A stretch of DNA of 64,000 nucleotides from Sinorhizobium terangae (GCF_009601505.1 NZ_WITC01000057.1:62001-126000); one strand, 5' to 3'; positions 44,198 to 53,664 are shown, numbered from the stretch's first letter. The notes: a model not told the origin generated them from the sequence alone. Numbers and translations are program-made.

Positions 44198-45538
44198 TTG
44201 GCGATCGGGAAAAAACTGGCTAAAAATTTTAACGGTCTCAACAAGATATTCGCTGGGGAAAAAAGCCTGAGAGGCCGCCTGGGAAATATCGGGCATCTAC
44301 TCACTGGGAATGCGCTCACTTCGCTATTAGGCCTCGTCGGTTTCGCCTTGACGGCGAGGGCGCTCGGTCCGTCCGATTATGGCGTCCTGGCGCTCTGCTT
44401 CACCTATACGAATGCGGTGGAACGTCTCGTAAACTTCCAGTCCTGGCAGCCGCTGATCAAATTCGGTGCGCAATCCGAGAGCACGGAAACGCTCAAATCG
44501 TTGCTCAAGTTCGGCCTCCTGCTTGACGTTTCCGCCGCAGCGACCGGATGCGCGATTGCCGTGGCGCTGGTGTGGGTCTTCGGTCCATGGTTCGGGATTT
44601 CGCCCGAGATGTCGGGGCTCGTCACCCTCTATTGCGCCATTTTGCCGTTTCAGATCTCCGGCATGCCGATGGCCGTGCTGCGCCTTTCCGGCAAGTTTCG
44701 GTCCATCGCCTACGGCCAAGTCGGTTCGAGCATTTTCCGCATAATATTGTGCGCGATTGGCTTTGCCTTCGGCGGCACTTTGCGTGATTTCGTGCTGATA
44801 TGGATGGCAGCCCAGATCGTCGGCTCGCTGACCCTCGTCGGCCTTGCGCTTGCAGAGCTGCGAAAGCAGGGAATGTTGGGGGGCATGCTTACTGCGTCCG
44901 TTCGCGGTATTACCTCCCACTTTCCAGGTCTCTGGAAATTCGCAATTTCGACGAACCTGTCGCTGACGCTACGTTCGAGTGCCAACCAGCTTGACACCCT
45001 TCTCGTCGGCTACCTGGCTGACCCGACCGCCGCGGGTCTCTATCACATCGCCAAACGCATCGGCCGCATGGCACTGCAGATCGGTGACCACGTCCAGGCC
45101 GTGCTCTACCCGGATTTGGCTCGGGCCTGGGCCTCGAGCGCGTTCAAGGAGTTTCATCGGGCCGTTGTACAAATGCGGACGCTCCTTCTCGGCTTCGGAT
45201 TATTGCTGATTGGCGGGGTGTATTTGACGATCGATCCGGTGCTGAGACTGGCTGTCGGTTCGGAATTCGAGGCGGCGGCCCCGTTGGTCGTCGTTCAATC
45301 CATTGCCGTGAGCATGACGTTGTACGGGACAGTTACCCGCTCGGCGCTTCTGGCCATGGGGCGGGAAGACCGTGTCTTGAAGGGCGTGTTCGTCGCAACG
45401 ATTGCGTTTCATGCCACGGCGCTGATGCTGATCCCGCGGGTCGGCCCGATGGGCGCCAATATCGCTCATATCGTCATGGCCTTCATCTGGCTCTCGATGA
45501 TGGCGGTCGCTTATCGCCAGACCTCGGCGATACGGTAG
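44198..45538 (+). CDS. Polysaccharide flippase (Wzx/MATE-like)
   Basis: The product is a 446-residue inner-membrane protein with about twelve helices, starting after an amphipathic region. The first core stretch is HLLTGNALTSLLGLVGFALT. It flips undecaprenyl-linked oligosaccharides to the periplasm. The start is unusual: a TTG at 44198, preceded at five bases by a consensus AGGAGG (44186-44191). Upstream in-frame GTG 44009 and ATG 44084 have no comparable site and add basic residues without a helix. The 3' side is followed by a 459-base gap before a sulfotransferase. Confidence 0.85.
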   Translation: MAIGKKLAKNFNGLNKIFAGEKSLRGRLGNIGHLLTGNALTSLLGLVGFALTARALGPSDYGVLALCFTYTNAVERLVNFQSWQPLIKFGAQSESTETLKSLLKFGLLLDVSAAATGCAIAVALVWVFGPWFGISPEMSGLVTLYCAILPFQISGMPMAVLRLSGKFRSIAYGQVGSSIFRIILCAIGFAFGGTLRDFVLIWMAAQIVGSLTLVGLALAELRKQGMLGGMLTASVRGITSHFPGLWKFAISTNLSLTLRSSANQLDTLLVGYLADPTAAGLYHIAKRIGRMALQIGDHVQAVLYPDLARAWASSAFKEFHRAVVQMRTLLLGFGLLLIGGVYLTIDPVLRLAVGSEFEAAAPLVVVQSIAVSMTLYGTVTRSALLAMGREDRVLKGVFVATIAFHATALMLIPRVGPMGANIAHIVMAFIWLSMMAVAYRQTSAIR

Positions 45539-45997
45539 AGCTCTATGATGCGTTGCCGCGCAATTCCTGAGCACTCGCGGTCGACGGCTTGCTCAACTTG
45601 CACACGTTTATTATCATGAGCTCACATTCTCTGTAATCCTTGATGCACTTTGTCCATTTCGATCGTGAGAGTTTTTTCCGCACCGCTTTTGAGTAGAAGG
45701 ACGTACTTAAGTGGCTTACATCATTGATGCTGAGGAAGAAGGTCTTCTTCCTGGTCCCGGAAAAAGTGTCATAACCTTTCCCTTTGCGTGCGATGAACTG
45801 CGCGACAGCCGTTTGTTTGCGGCGGGCGTGATGCTCGCCTCTGCTCACGGGCCCACCCGAGCGCGTCGCCAGCTGCGCGCAAGAGAATTGCGAATTTCGA
45901 GCCGATCCAAATGAAGAGCGTTCGCGGCGCGTGATCTGTCGCGCTCGGCTGTGGACGCGTATCTTCAGCCCTGCGCGGGCGCTGTGAGGGGGACAAC
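45539..45997. other. Intergenic region with a 20-base inverted repeat
   Basis: This 459-base region precedes the second sulfotransferase. A perfect 9-base-arm repeat, AGGAAGAAG-GT-CTTCTTCCT, lies at 45733-45752. A 67-codon frame covering it (45711-45914) has no ribosome-binding site and an unlikely composition, so it is not called. The remainder shows nothing I can name. Confidence 0.5.
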
Positions 45998-46837
45998 ATG
46001 AAGTTGCAGGACATCGATTTCCTGATCATTGGCGCGACCAAGAGCGCCACGACATGGCTCCAGCAATCACTGCAGCAGGACCCGAACATATACATGCCGG
46101 CTCCGGAATTGCATTATTTCAGTCGTTACTATGATCGTGGAGACGAGTGGTACCTATCAAACTTCGAAGGATCGAAGGATCAACGTCTCGTCGGCGAAAA
46201 GTCCAACTCCTATTTGGACACCGAGGGCGCGGCTGAACGGATAAAACAAAAACTTCCGAAGGCGCTGTTGATCGCGCAACTACGCAACCCCATCGAGCGC
46301 GCCTACTCTGACTACTGCATGCTGTACCGCAGGGGCGAGGTCGACCGCGACATCGCAAGATATCTTGACCCACGCAGCGGTGCCGGCGGACGCTTCCTCA
46401 ACGGCGGGCTGTATTTTCAGCAATTGCAGGCCTATCTCGATCGGTTCCCGGCCGAGCAGATTCTCGTCGTTCTTTACGAGGACATGAAGATTGACGCGAG
46501 TGCACAGCTCGATCGCGTCCGAAAATTCATGAAGATAGCCAATGACCTGCCGCTTCGGCCCCTGGACAAGAAGGTCAAGGACAAGGCCGAGCCGGTGATC
46601 AACCCGACGTTGCGCCGTCTGCTGCGCCCGTTCAAGCCGATGGTGGCCCCTTTCAGGAAAAGCGCGGGCTTCAAAAAGCTGCGGTCGATCGCCGCCGCCG
46701 AAGTGCAGTACGCGCCGTTGAGCGGCGAGCTGCGCGCGCGCATGAGCGATTTCTACGCCACGGAGATAGAGAAACTCGGCACGATCGTCGGCAGGGATCT
46801 GAATGGATGGCTAAGAAATGGAAGCGTTCAGCAATGA
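45998..46837 (+). CDS. Sulfotransferase (heparan-sulfate-type)
   Basis: This 279-residue enzyme resembles carbohydrate sulfotransferases of the heparan N-deacetylase/sulfotransferase type. The PAPS 5' loop is GATKSATTW (residues 12-20) and the 3'-phosphate motif is RNPIERAYSDY (residues 96-106). GEKSNSYL (near residue 66) is the usual substrate-site landmark. The start is preceded by GAGGGGG. It differs from the sulfotransferase at 38816 in its loop sequence, so the two probably sulfate different positions. The nearest co-directional gene is an orphan response regulator 459 bases on. Confidence 0.9.
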   Translation: MKLQDIDFLIIGATKSATTWLQQSLQQDPNIYMPAPELHYFSRYYDRGDEWYLSNFEGSKDQRLVGEKSNSYLDTEGAAERIKQKLPKALLIAQLRNPIERAYSDYCMLYRRGEVDRDIARYLDPRSGAGGRFLNGGLYFQQLQAYLDRFPAEQILVVLYEDMKIDASAQLDRVRKFMKIANDLPLRPLDKKVKDKAEPVINPTLRRLLRPFKPMVAPFRKSAGFKKLRSIAAAEVQYAPLSGELRARMSDFYATEIEKLGTIVGRDLNGWLRNGSVQQ

Positions 46838-47296
46838 CGGATGGCCAATTTTGCTGGGCGTGCATGCGGCCCATCTCTTTCGCGTGACGACTACTGCCGG
46901 CGCCTCGTAAAGTTGACGCATCGGAACTATCTGTTATGCTCAAACGTAAAGCACAATGCATGACTTTCATTTATTGTTTTCCCGGTCGCCAGCACCGATG
47001 ACTGTTAATCAGCGGATTGCTTGGCGGCAAACCTTTGGTTGAACTTATTTTTTATGTCTTGGCGGAGTAACTTTTGTCATGACGAACTCACAAGGCAATT
47101 TCCCCTTGGTAAAACATCCGCTGGTGACCGTACGATTGCAGCAAATGCAACGTTGTCTCGTCGCCTTCGCCGACGTGCAAGGATCATGGGTGCAATGGGG
47201 AGGCACCCTGATGGTCGACGCTCGAGTCCGGCGACGCAGCCAGCCTACGGTGCCCGTGCAATTCTCCCCGCCTGCGCGGCAGGAAGGAGCGCCAGC
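46838..47296. other. Intergenic region with a possible short leader frame
   Basis: A 73-codon open frame (47079-47300) ends by overlapping the regulator start with ATGA, as a leader peptide might. Its sequence has no recognisable domain and its ribosome-binding site is weak. A longer frame in the regulator register (from 47021) adds low-complexity arginine-rich residues and is rejected. The left half is AT-rich and may hold the promoter. Confidence 0.35.
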
Positions 47297-47947
47297 ATGA
47301 AGCCGCCCATCCGCACAGTTATTGTCGATGATCACCCGCTGGTGATTGCGGGTGCGCGAGCCCTGATCGAGAAATCCGGGGACATTCTCTGCGTCGGCGA
47401 AGCCAGGACCGGCGCCGAAGCCATGATTCAGATCAGTCAGGCCAAGCCGGATGTCGCAGTACTCGACGTGTCACTGCCGGACATCAGCGGTCTCGAACTG
47501 GCCGCAAAGGTCATAGCTAACGGTCACGCCGCTCACGTGGTGATAATGACCCCCTACCATGACCGCTCCTATGTTCAGCAAGCGCTGCAGGTTGGCGCCA
47601 AGGGATTTGTCCAGAAATGTTCGGCGGCGGAGAATCTGTTGCTGGCGATACGTTCGGTGATGCTCGGCGGACTCTTCTTCGACTCCCTGACTGCGCGCGA
47701 GGTGGCGAATTCACCCGCCGAGCGGAGCCCCGCAGCGATGGGTGCGCTGGGACTAACCGCCCGCGAACAGGCGGTCCTTCGACTGGTCGCGCTCGGGTAT
47801 TCGAACAAGGAGATCGGCGCCCACGCGAATATCAGCGTCAAGTCGATCGAGACCTACAAGGCGCGCGCCACCGAAAAGCTCAACTTGCGTTCGCGGGCGC
47901 AAATCGTGCACTTCGCCTTGACCCACGGCTGGATGAGCGTCAATTGA
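47297..47947 (+). CDS. NarL/FixJ-family response regulator
   Basis: The 216-residue protein has a receiver domain with VDDHPLV (acidic pocket near residue 10), the phosphoacceptor Asp in DVAVLDVSLPD (near residue 57) and a Thr/Lys side (IMTPYH, VQKCS). A LuxR-type helix-turn-helix with LTAREQAVLRLVALGYSNKE lies near 151-172. GGAAGGAG precedes ATG 47297. No histidine kinase is encoded in the window, so its partner is elsewhere. It probably controls polysaccharide genes around it (context only). Confidence 0.92.
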   Translation: MKPPIRTVIVDDHPLVIAGARALIEKSGDILCVGEARTGAEAMIQISQAKPDVAVLDVSLPDISGLELAAKVIANGHAAHVVIMTPYHDRSYVQQALQVGAKGFVQKCSAAENLLLAIRSVMLGGLFFDSLTAREVANSPAERSPAAMGALGLTAREQAVLRLVALGYSNKEIGAHANISVKSIETYKARATEKLNLRSRAQIVHFALTHGWMSVN

Positions 47948-48135
47948 TGCCAGCAAATTCACCGACCGGCAGGATCAAGGGTGTGCCAGAGGTAAACCGG
48001 AGTTGGCCGCAATGCGGTTGGCCACTAATCTACAGTAAGTCCACATTGCTCGCTCGGCCAAGCGATCCGACCTGAACTGCCCCCGGCAAAAAGTCCTTTG
48101 CGGGAGGGCCGTAGCGCAAAGCATTGGAGGTTGTC

Positions 48136-49281
48136 GTGCGCATAGCATTCGTCCTCTCGGGGCTCGGCGCGGGCGGCGCGGAGAAAATCGTCAATCTCCT
48201 TGCGCACCATCGCCATGCACAAGGCGATACCGTACACGTTCTCGCAGTCAACGCTGATGGCCCGAAATCCTATTTTCCCTACCACAGTGCCGTAAAGATC
48301 GAAGCGCTCGGAGTTTCGGCTCGCGCCATCCCACGCATTGCACAGGCAGCACTACGGCTGTCGAGGCTTCGACGTCGGCTGGCGGCGCTCAAGCCGGATC
48401 TTGTCATATCCTTCCTGACCAAGGTCAATGTCATGGTCGGCCTGGCTACCCGCGGACTCAATACGCGGATCATCATGTCGGAGCGCAACAACTTCACGTC
48501 CCAGGAGACGCATTTCCTGTGGCGGCTCGCTCAGCCGGTTGCTATCAAAAGCGCGGCGCGCTTGGTTATGCAAACTCAGGATGCCTTTCAATCGCTACCG
48601 CCGAGCTTGCGCGGGAAAGCGGAGATCATACCCAACCCGGTCACGCTGCCGCCCGATGTTGCACGCGTTCCGAGCCAAGGCACCCGCGTCGTCGCCGTCG
48701 GTCGCCTGGAAAGGCAGAAAGGCTTCGATTTGCTCCTCGAAGCGTTCAGCCACGTGGCACGATCCGTTCCGACGGCCCAGTTGACCATATTTGGCGATGG
48801 GTCTCAGCGCGGCGCTCTCGAGCACCTCGCCCGAGAACTCGGCATAGGCGACAATGTCAAGATGCCAGGTATTACCAAGTTTCCACTCGAATGGGTTGGA
48901 GCGGGCGATATCTTCGTGCTGAGCTCGCGCTTCGAGGGCTTCCCGAACGTGCTTCTGGAGGCGATGACTGCGGGTTTACCGTCAATCGCATTCGATTGTT
49001 CGTGGGGACCGTCGGAAATTCTCAGCAGTCCGGATGCCGGTTTGCTTGTCCCCCCGGGCGATGTCGGGCAACTGAGTGAAGCCATTCTCTCTCTCATGGC
49101 CGACCCGACCCTCAGAAATAAGCTTTCCACCTACGGGTCGGCAGCCGCTTCGGCGCGGTATGCGACCTCATCTATCCTGCAGCAATGGGATAATGTGATC
49201 GCCAGATCCGTTAAGCCGCCGTCGCTTAAATCGACTTATGGCGAAAGCGCTGCTCCCCCTCGTGCGGAACGCCATGCCTAG
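48136..49281 (+). CDS. Glycosyltransferase family 4
   Basis: This 381-residue GT-B protein starts with a GTG at 48136, five bases after GGAGG. N-terminal IAFVLSGLGAGGAEKIVNLL, donor-domain VGRLERQKGFDLLLEAF and the EX7E segment FEGFPNVLLEAMTAGLPSIA are clear. It is close in motif content to the gene at 37129-38307, which implies a paralogous pair. Its final bases run into a RIME-type mosaic. The sugar it adds is unknown. Confidence 0.88.
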   Translation: MRIAFVLSGLGAGGAEKIVNLLAHHRHAQGDTVHVLAVNADGPKSYFPYHSAVKIEALGVSARAIPRIAQAALRLSRLRRRLAALKPDLVISFLTKVNVMVGLATRGLNTRIIMSERNNFTSQETHFLWRLAQPVAIKSAARLVMQTQDAFQSLPPSLRGKAEIIPNPVTLPPDVARVPSQGTRVVAVGRLERQKGFDLLLEAFSHVARSVPTAQLTIFGDGSQRGALEHLARELGIGDNVKMPGITKFPLEWVGAGDIFVLSSRFEGFPNVLLEAMTAGLPSIAFDCSWGPSEILSSPDAGLLVPPGDVGQLSEAILSLMADPTLRNKLSTYGSAAASARYATSSILQQWDNVIARSVKPPSLKSTYGESAAPPRAERHA

Positions 49282-49384
49282 CCCATCGGCCCGAAAATCG
49301 GACCCGATTTTCAGAAAGCACGATGCGTAGACTCAAAGAGTTAGAGCGTCCTTTGTGCGTCCTAAAGGATGCACGGCGCTGTAA
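49279..49384. repeat. RIME-type mosaic repeat, copy 2
   Basis: This unit repeats that at 36022-36126 with only scattered changes, including both palindromes (CCGAAAATCGG family and GTGCGTCC-TAAA-GGATGCAC). It begins at the stop codon of the glycosyltransferase gene and is the first of three palindromic modules before the GT39-like gene. Confidence 0.85.
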
Positions 49385-49437
49385 GCGCGTTGCGTTCAAT
49401 CGCACTCATGCGACGACCTTTAAGTCATTGCTCTTAT

Positions 49438-49521
49438 GCATGTCGTTGTCCCAAAACGCTGCACACTTTTGGGCGACATCCATTACAGCGCCGCGCGTCC
49501 AATCGGACGCGCGGCGCTGTA
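49438..49521. repeat. Two further palindromic modules, bidirectional terminator-like
   Basis: The first module (49438-49479) pairs GTCCCAAAA with TTTTGGG. The second (49484-49521) is a perfect 17-base-arm palindrome, TACAGCGCCGCGCGTCC with its complement around AATC. It ends two bases from the stop codon of the GT39-like gene, so it probably serves as terminator for both convergent genes. Confidence 0.8.
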
Positions 49522-49523
49522 GG

Positions 49524-51155
49524 TCATTGCGGCGACGGCTTCAGATAAAGAACCGGGCTGCCATATCGATCCTTGAAGCCAAGGTCGGTTGAAGGCAGAT
49601 AGCCATTTCGCCGCGCATAATCGAGCATCGGCCGCTCAAGCACCTCGTCGAACCCCAGCAGCAGCGCGGCCGGCGGGTCAGCCTCGAATATGGCCGTGAT
49701 GCGGCCCGGCGACGTCATCCTGTACCAGGCTGCAAGCGCCGGTTCGGTGAAATCTGCGGTTCGATAGGCGAAAGGCCCTGTCGCCAGTTCCGGATAGACC
49801 TCCAGATGACCCTCAAGCGGATAGATCGGCGACAGCGTGGCCACCTTTCCTTGCGCGCGCGCCACCGCTATCCGCTGCGACATGGCAACACCAGCCTCGT
49901 GAACCCGCGTCACCGTCCACCGGTCCGCCCGGACAGCTGTTCCGACATACTGGGCAAGACGCGGCGCCTCTATCGCTAGAACCACCATCGTCGCGGCAAC
50001 AAACACTGGCTGGAAGCGTGTGCGCGTCTCGGGCTCAAGGCTTCCGAAAAGCAGAGCGAGCCCCAAGGGGAGACAGATCAGCGGCGGCGCGAAATATTGG
50101 GGGAAGCTCGGCGTGGGCAAGAGGCTCATGGCGGCGCTGCAAAGGAACGCGCCGGCGACAACGAGAAGCGGCCCGTTTACGATGCGGGAAAGCCGCGCTC
50201 GCCCACCGCCATCCGGTGCCTGGAGTGCCGTCAGAAAAAGTGCGACGAGAACGGAAATCACCACGGCGCAGGTCGCGGAGAACCACATGCCCTGCGCGAG
50301 CAACAGCTTCGCCACCAGCGATAAAGCCTGCTCTTCCCCAGGTGTATTTGCTGTTCGCCAATACTGCAGATGCGGACCTGTGTGATATTGCACAACATGG
50401 GCAAGGAACCTCTGCGGCGCCAGGAGCAAGGGTATGAGAATCGGTATGCCCCCCACCAGCCCTCCTGCAGCAAGCGGCGCAACGACGCGCAGAAGGCGAT
50501 CCTTGAAGCGGTAAGCGCGCGGCAGCAGGAAAGCTGCGATTGCCACCGGCGGGATAAAGGCCACGGCACTGATCTTGAAGGCAGCGGCAAGTGACAGGCA
50601 GAGGCCCGCAATCGCAAACAGGAAAGGCTTGGGATGGCTCTCTCTGACGGCGAGCACGAACAGCCCGAGCCCGATGAACGCGAAAGGCAGCGGTAGAAAA
50701 TTATTCGTCGCCGCCATGCCTGTCTGCGTCAGGAAGAGATCGTTCGCAACGGTGAGGACGACAACGCACCAGCTGACCAGTCCGGATCGCGTCAGCGCGT
50801 AGGTGATGGCTCCGATCGCCGCCAGCAATAACATCCATGCAAGAAACACGGACAGCCGGCCACTGAACAGCAGATGATCCGAGCCGACGATCGCACCGAC
50901 CCAATGGAAGAACCACGCCGAGCCCGGCGGATGATTGTAGAAGAAGTCCTCATAGAGGCGATGGTGATCGAGCAGCGCGATTGGCGGCACGTACAGCTGC
51001 TCGTCCTTACGCATCTCGTAGTTCATCACGCGCAGCAGCAGGGCGAAAAGAAGCAGCGCCGAAAGAATGAAGATTGCCGCCCGATAGAGCAGTGCCCTCA
51101 GATCTGCCGAGGGGATTGCGACCTGTGATGGAGTGACCTCTTTAACATCCGTCAT
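49524..51155 (-). CDS. Glycosyltransferase family 39-like integral membrane GT-C protein
   Basis: The 543-residue protein has about ten membrane helices and a GT-C pattern. The first loop contains NYEMRKDEQLY (conserved acidic residues near position 50) and NHPPGSAWFFHWVG (near residue 73). Such enzymes use polyprenyl-phosphate sugars at the periplasmic face. A GtrB-GtrA pair encoded at 56127-57517 would make and flip such a donor, so this could be the third component (inference). It faces the GT4 gene convergently over a mosaic repeat. The start is supported by GGGGGA six bases upstream. Confidence 0.82.
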   Translation of the reverse strand: MTDVKEVTPSQVAIPSADLRALLYRAAIFILSALLLFALLLRVMNYEMRKDEQLYVPPIALLDHHRLYEDFFYNHPPGSAWFFHWVGAIVGSDHLLFSGRLSVFLAWMLLLAAIGAITYALTRSGLVSWCVVVLTVANDLFLTQTGMAATNNFLPLPFAFIGLGLFVLAVRESHPKPFLFAIAGLCLSLAAAFKISAVAFIPPVAIAAFLLPRAYRFKDRLLRVVAPLAAGGLVGGIPILIPLLLAPQRFLAHVVQYHTGPHLQYWRTANTPGEEQALSLVAKLLLAQGMWFSATCAVVISVLVALFLTALQAPDGGGRARLSRIVNGPLLVVAGAFLCSAAMSLLPTPSFPQYFAPPLICLPLGLALLFGSLEPETRTRFQPVFVAATMVVLAIEAPRLAQYVGTAVRADRWTVTRVHEAGVAMSQRIAVARAQGKVATLSPIYPLEGHLEVYPELATGPFAYRTADFTEPALAAWYRMTSPGRITAIFEADPPAALLLGFDEVLERPMLDYARRNGYLPSTDLGFKDRYGSPVLYLKPSPQ

Positions 51156-51718
51156 TCAGATTCCCCCGACCGCAAAGACAATCCAATACTTGGGATATCG
51201 AACACATTTGCCGCCGGCGGCCCGCAGCCACGCCTCGCCTTAAGGAAGCACGGTCAAAGGTCTCGATGTCCCATAACATCCTTTTCTGTATCGAAAGCGA
51301 TTCCTCGGCACCATCCCGGGTTATTCCCTACAAGGCCATAGGGATTATCCTGACACCGCGCAGCTTGCGGATTTACGGAAGGATGGATAGCATGACCTTA
51401 AATAATGTATATTTCGAATAATCTTGGACAAGTGTAGCTTAATTACAGTCGTTTTAGTACTGAAATCTTCGTGCCCGATCGGCTTGTTCGCTTTTTTCAT
51501 TCACGCCCGGGCGGATGCTTTCACAGGTTCGCTATGCGCACCCGTTTACTTCTATGATTCCTGAGGCTGGCCTTGGTTTAAGGCGAAGCGACGCAGCAAA
51601 CATAACCTTGCGACCTTGCGCGTCCAAAAGGATGCAAAGGGCGCCGCCGTAGACGCGTGCACGAGACCGATTGGATGATCCGATCGGATATCCGTCGCTA
51701 AAATTGTTGGAGGCCGTC
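51156..51718. other. AT-rich intergenic region before the dideoxyhexose genes
   Basis: These 563 bases separate the GT39-like gene from rfbF and have locally low GC (about 51390-51440). TTGGAC near 51424 and TTAATT about 17 bases on could be a promoter. In-frame sequence before ATG 51719 lacks a ribosome-binding site and is not taken as part of rfbF. No gene is evident. Confidence 0.45.
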
Positions 51719-52540
51719 ATGAAGGTCGTGCTTTTCGCAGGAGGTCTCGGATCCCGCCTCGCCGAGGAGACCGTACGCATTCCGAAGCCCATGGTGGAGG
51801 TCGGCGGCAAGCCCATCATTCTCCACGTGATGGACATATACAGCCATTGGGGCTTCAACGACTTCGTCGTCGCCGGCGGCTACAAATGCATGTTCATCAA
51901 GAACTTCTTCCACAATTTCCACTTGTCGACTGCGGATTTCACGGTCGCGCTTGGAAACGGTTCCATGGTGCTGCGCCCGGTCCATCCCCTCGACTGGAAC
52001 GTGTCGGTGGTCGACACCGGCCTTTCGACGATGACTGGTGGCCGATTGCTTCGGCTGCGTGACTGGCTCGACGGCGAGACCTTCATGGCCACCTATTCGG
52101 ATGGGGTCGGCAACATCGATATCCAGGCGCTGCTCGAGTTCCACCGCTCGCACGGTCGCCTGGCCACTGTCACCGCCGTGCAGCCGCCGGCGCGCTTCGG
52201 CAACCTGGAGATCGAGGGCGACAAGGTCGTCGAGTTCACGGAAAAGGTGCGCAAGCACGAGACCTGGATCAATGGCGGCTTCTTCGTCTTTGAACCAGGC
52301 GTACTGGATTACATCTCTGGGCCGTCGGATCCGTTGGAGATGGCGCCGCTGACGAATCTCGCTCGGGACGGTGAACTCTTTGCCTACAAGCACAAGGGCT
52401 TCTGGCATCCGATGGATACGGTGCGGGACCGTGATTATCTCAACGGCCTTGCGGAAACCGACGATCCGCCGTGGATGCAGTTTGACCCAAGGCCAACATC
52501 TCAGTCTGCCGCGGCTGAGTTACCGCTGGCACGATTCTAG
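51719..52540 (+). CDS. rfbF: Glucose-1-phosphate cytidylyltransferase
   Basis: The 273-residue enzyme makes CDP-glucose, first step of CDP-6-deoxy and 3,6-dideoxyhexose synthesis, in the cytoplasm. The nucleotide-binding motif GGLGSRLAEETVRIPKPM opens the protein, and FMATYSDGVGN contains the metal-binding Asp; the C-terminus has FWHPMDTVRDRDYLN. The start has GGAGG six bases before ATG 51719. It is followed 14 bases later by the dehydratase gene, forming the usual rfbF-rfbG-rfbH order. Confidence 0.95.
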   Translation: MKVVLFAGGLGSRLAEETVRIPKPMVEVGGKPIILHVMDIYSHWGFNDFVVAGGYKCMFIKNFFHNFHLSTADFTVALGNGSMVLRPVHPLDWNVSVVDTGLSTMTGGRLLRLRDWLDGETFMATYSDGVGNIDIQALLEFHRSHGRLATVTAVQPPARFGNLEIEGDKVVEFTEKVRKHETWINGGFFVFEPGVLDYISGPSDPLEMAPLTNLARDGELFAYKHKGFWHPMDTVRDRDYLNGLAETDDPPWMQFDPRPTSQSAAAELPLARF

Positions 52541-52554
52541 GCGGAGCGAGAAAC

Positions 52555-53643
52555 GTGAACGAGACGGATCTCTCGCAGATTCTACGCGGCCGCCGCGTTC
52601 TGGTCACCGGCCACACCGGTTTCAAGGGCGGATGGCTTTCGCTTTGGCTTCGCCGTCTTGGCGCGCATGTGGTTGGTATTGCCCTGCCGGCGGTCGCCCC
52701 CTCGTTCTGCTCCGCCGTTGACCTCGAGGGCCTCGTCGACGGGCGCGTCGGCGACATTCGCAGCGAGGCAGGCTTCGGGGAGAGCATTGGCGGGCAGGAC
52801 TTCGACCTCGTCATTCACATGGCGGCGCAGGCCGTGGTGCGCGCCTCCTACGAGATGCCGGTCGACACCTATATGACCAACGTCATCGGAACGGCCGTGG
52901 TGCTCGATGCGGCGCGCCGCATGCCGTCGTTGCGTGGCATCGTCGTTGTCACGAGCGACAAATGTTACGAAAACCGGGAATGGGTGTGGGGATACCGAGA
53001 GAGCGACCCCATGGGTGGTCGCGACCCGTACAGTTCGTCGAAAGGATGCGCGGAACTGGTTGCCGCGGCCTACCGCTCCTCCTTCTTCAGCGATCCAGGG
53101 GGTCCGCAACTTGCCACGGTGCGGGCTGGCAACGTGATCGGAGGCGGCGACTGGGGCGCCGACCGGTTGATTCCGGACCTGGTGCGGGCTGCCGAAACCG
53201 GAATACCGGCGCGCCTCAGGAACCCGAAAAACGTAAGACCATGGCAGCATGTTCTTGAGCCGCTTCGCGGCTACCTGATGTTGGCGGCCGGCCTCGTTGA
53301 TGCCGGCGCGCGCTTCGCGGGGGGCTGGAATTTCGGCCCCGAAAAGGACGCAACGGTGAATGTCGGTGCGCTCGCGGAACTGGTCGTCTCTCAATGGGGC
53401 GGCCGACCGCCCGAATATATCGCCGAACGCCGGGTCGACGAACCGGCCGAGTCGGTCGTTCTGCGCCTCGACAGTACGAAGTCGCATGTCGAGCTCGGCT
53501 GGAAGCCCTTGCTCCGGCTGGACGAGGCCGTCGCAATGACCGTCGCCTGGCACCGCAGATACATGGAAGATCCGACAGACATGCGCCGGTTCTCACAACA
53601 GCAACTTGACGGATACGCAGCAGACTGGGGCCGAGCGGCCTGA
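52555..53643 (+). CDS. rfbG: CDP-glucose 4,6-dehydratase
   Basis: This 362-residue SDR dehydrates CDP-glucose to CDP-4-keto-6-deoxyglucose. The cofactor motif VTGHTGFKGGWLSL is near residue 16, and the active-site Tyr-x3-Lys is in DPYSSSKGCAEL. NVIGGGDWGADRLIPD near residue 193 is a family signature. Length and motifs match RfbG. It ends 21 bases before the rfbH-like gene, so they are one operon with rfbF. Confidence 0.95.
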   Translation: MNETDLSQILRGRRVLVTGHTGFKGGWLSLWLRRLGAHVVGIALPAVAPSFCSAVDLEGLVDGRVGDIRSEAGFGESIGGQDFDLVIHMAAQAVVRASYEMPVDTYMTNVIGTAVVLDAARRMPSLRGIVVVTSDKCYENREWVWGYRESDPMGGRDPYSSSKGCAELVAAAYRSSFFSDPGGPQLATVRAGNVIGGGDWGADRLIPDLVRAAETGIPARLRNPKNVRPWQHVLEPLRGYLMLAAGLVDAGARFAGGWNFGPEKDATVNVGALAELVVSQWGGRPPEYIAERRVDEPAESVVLRLDSTKSHVELGWKPLLRLDEAVAMTVAWHRRYMEDPTDMRRFSQQQLDGYAADWGRAA

Positions 53644-53664
53644 ACCGCAGATGGGGAGCATCAC

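Noticed and set aside
45711-45914. 67-codon frame covering the exact inverted repeat
   Set aside because: No ribosome-binding site precedes it and the latter half becomes arginine-rich, so it looks non-coding.
47021-47296. N-terminal extension of the NarL-type regulator
   Set aside because: The added 92 residues are low complexity, and the ATG at 47297 has a strong GGAAGGAG site and begins the receiver domain.
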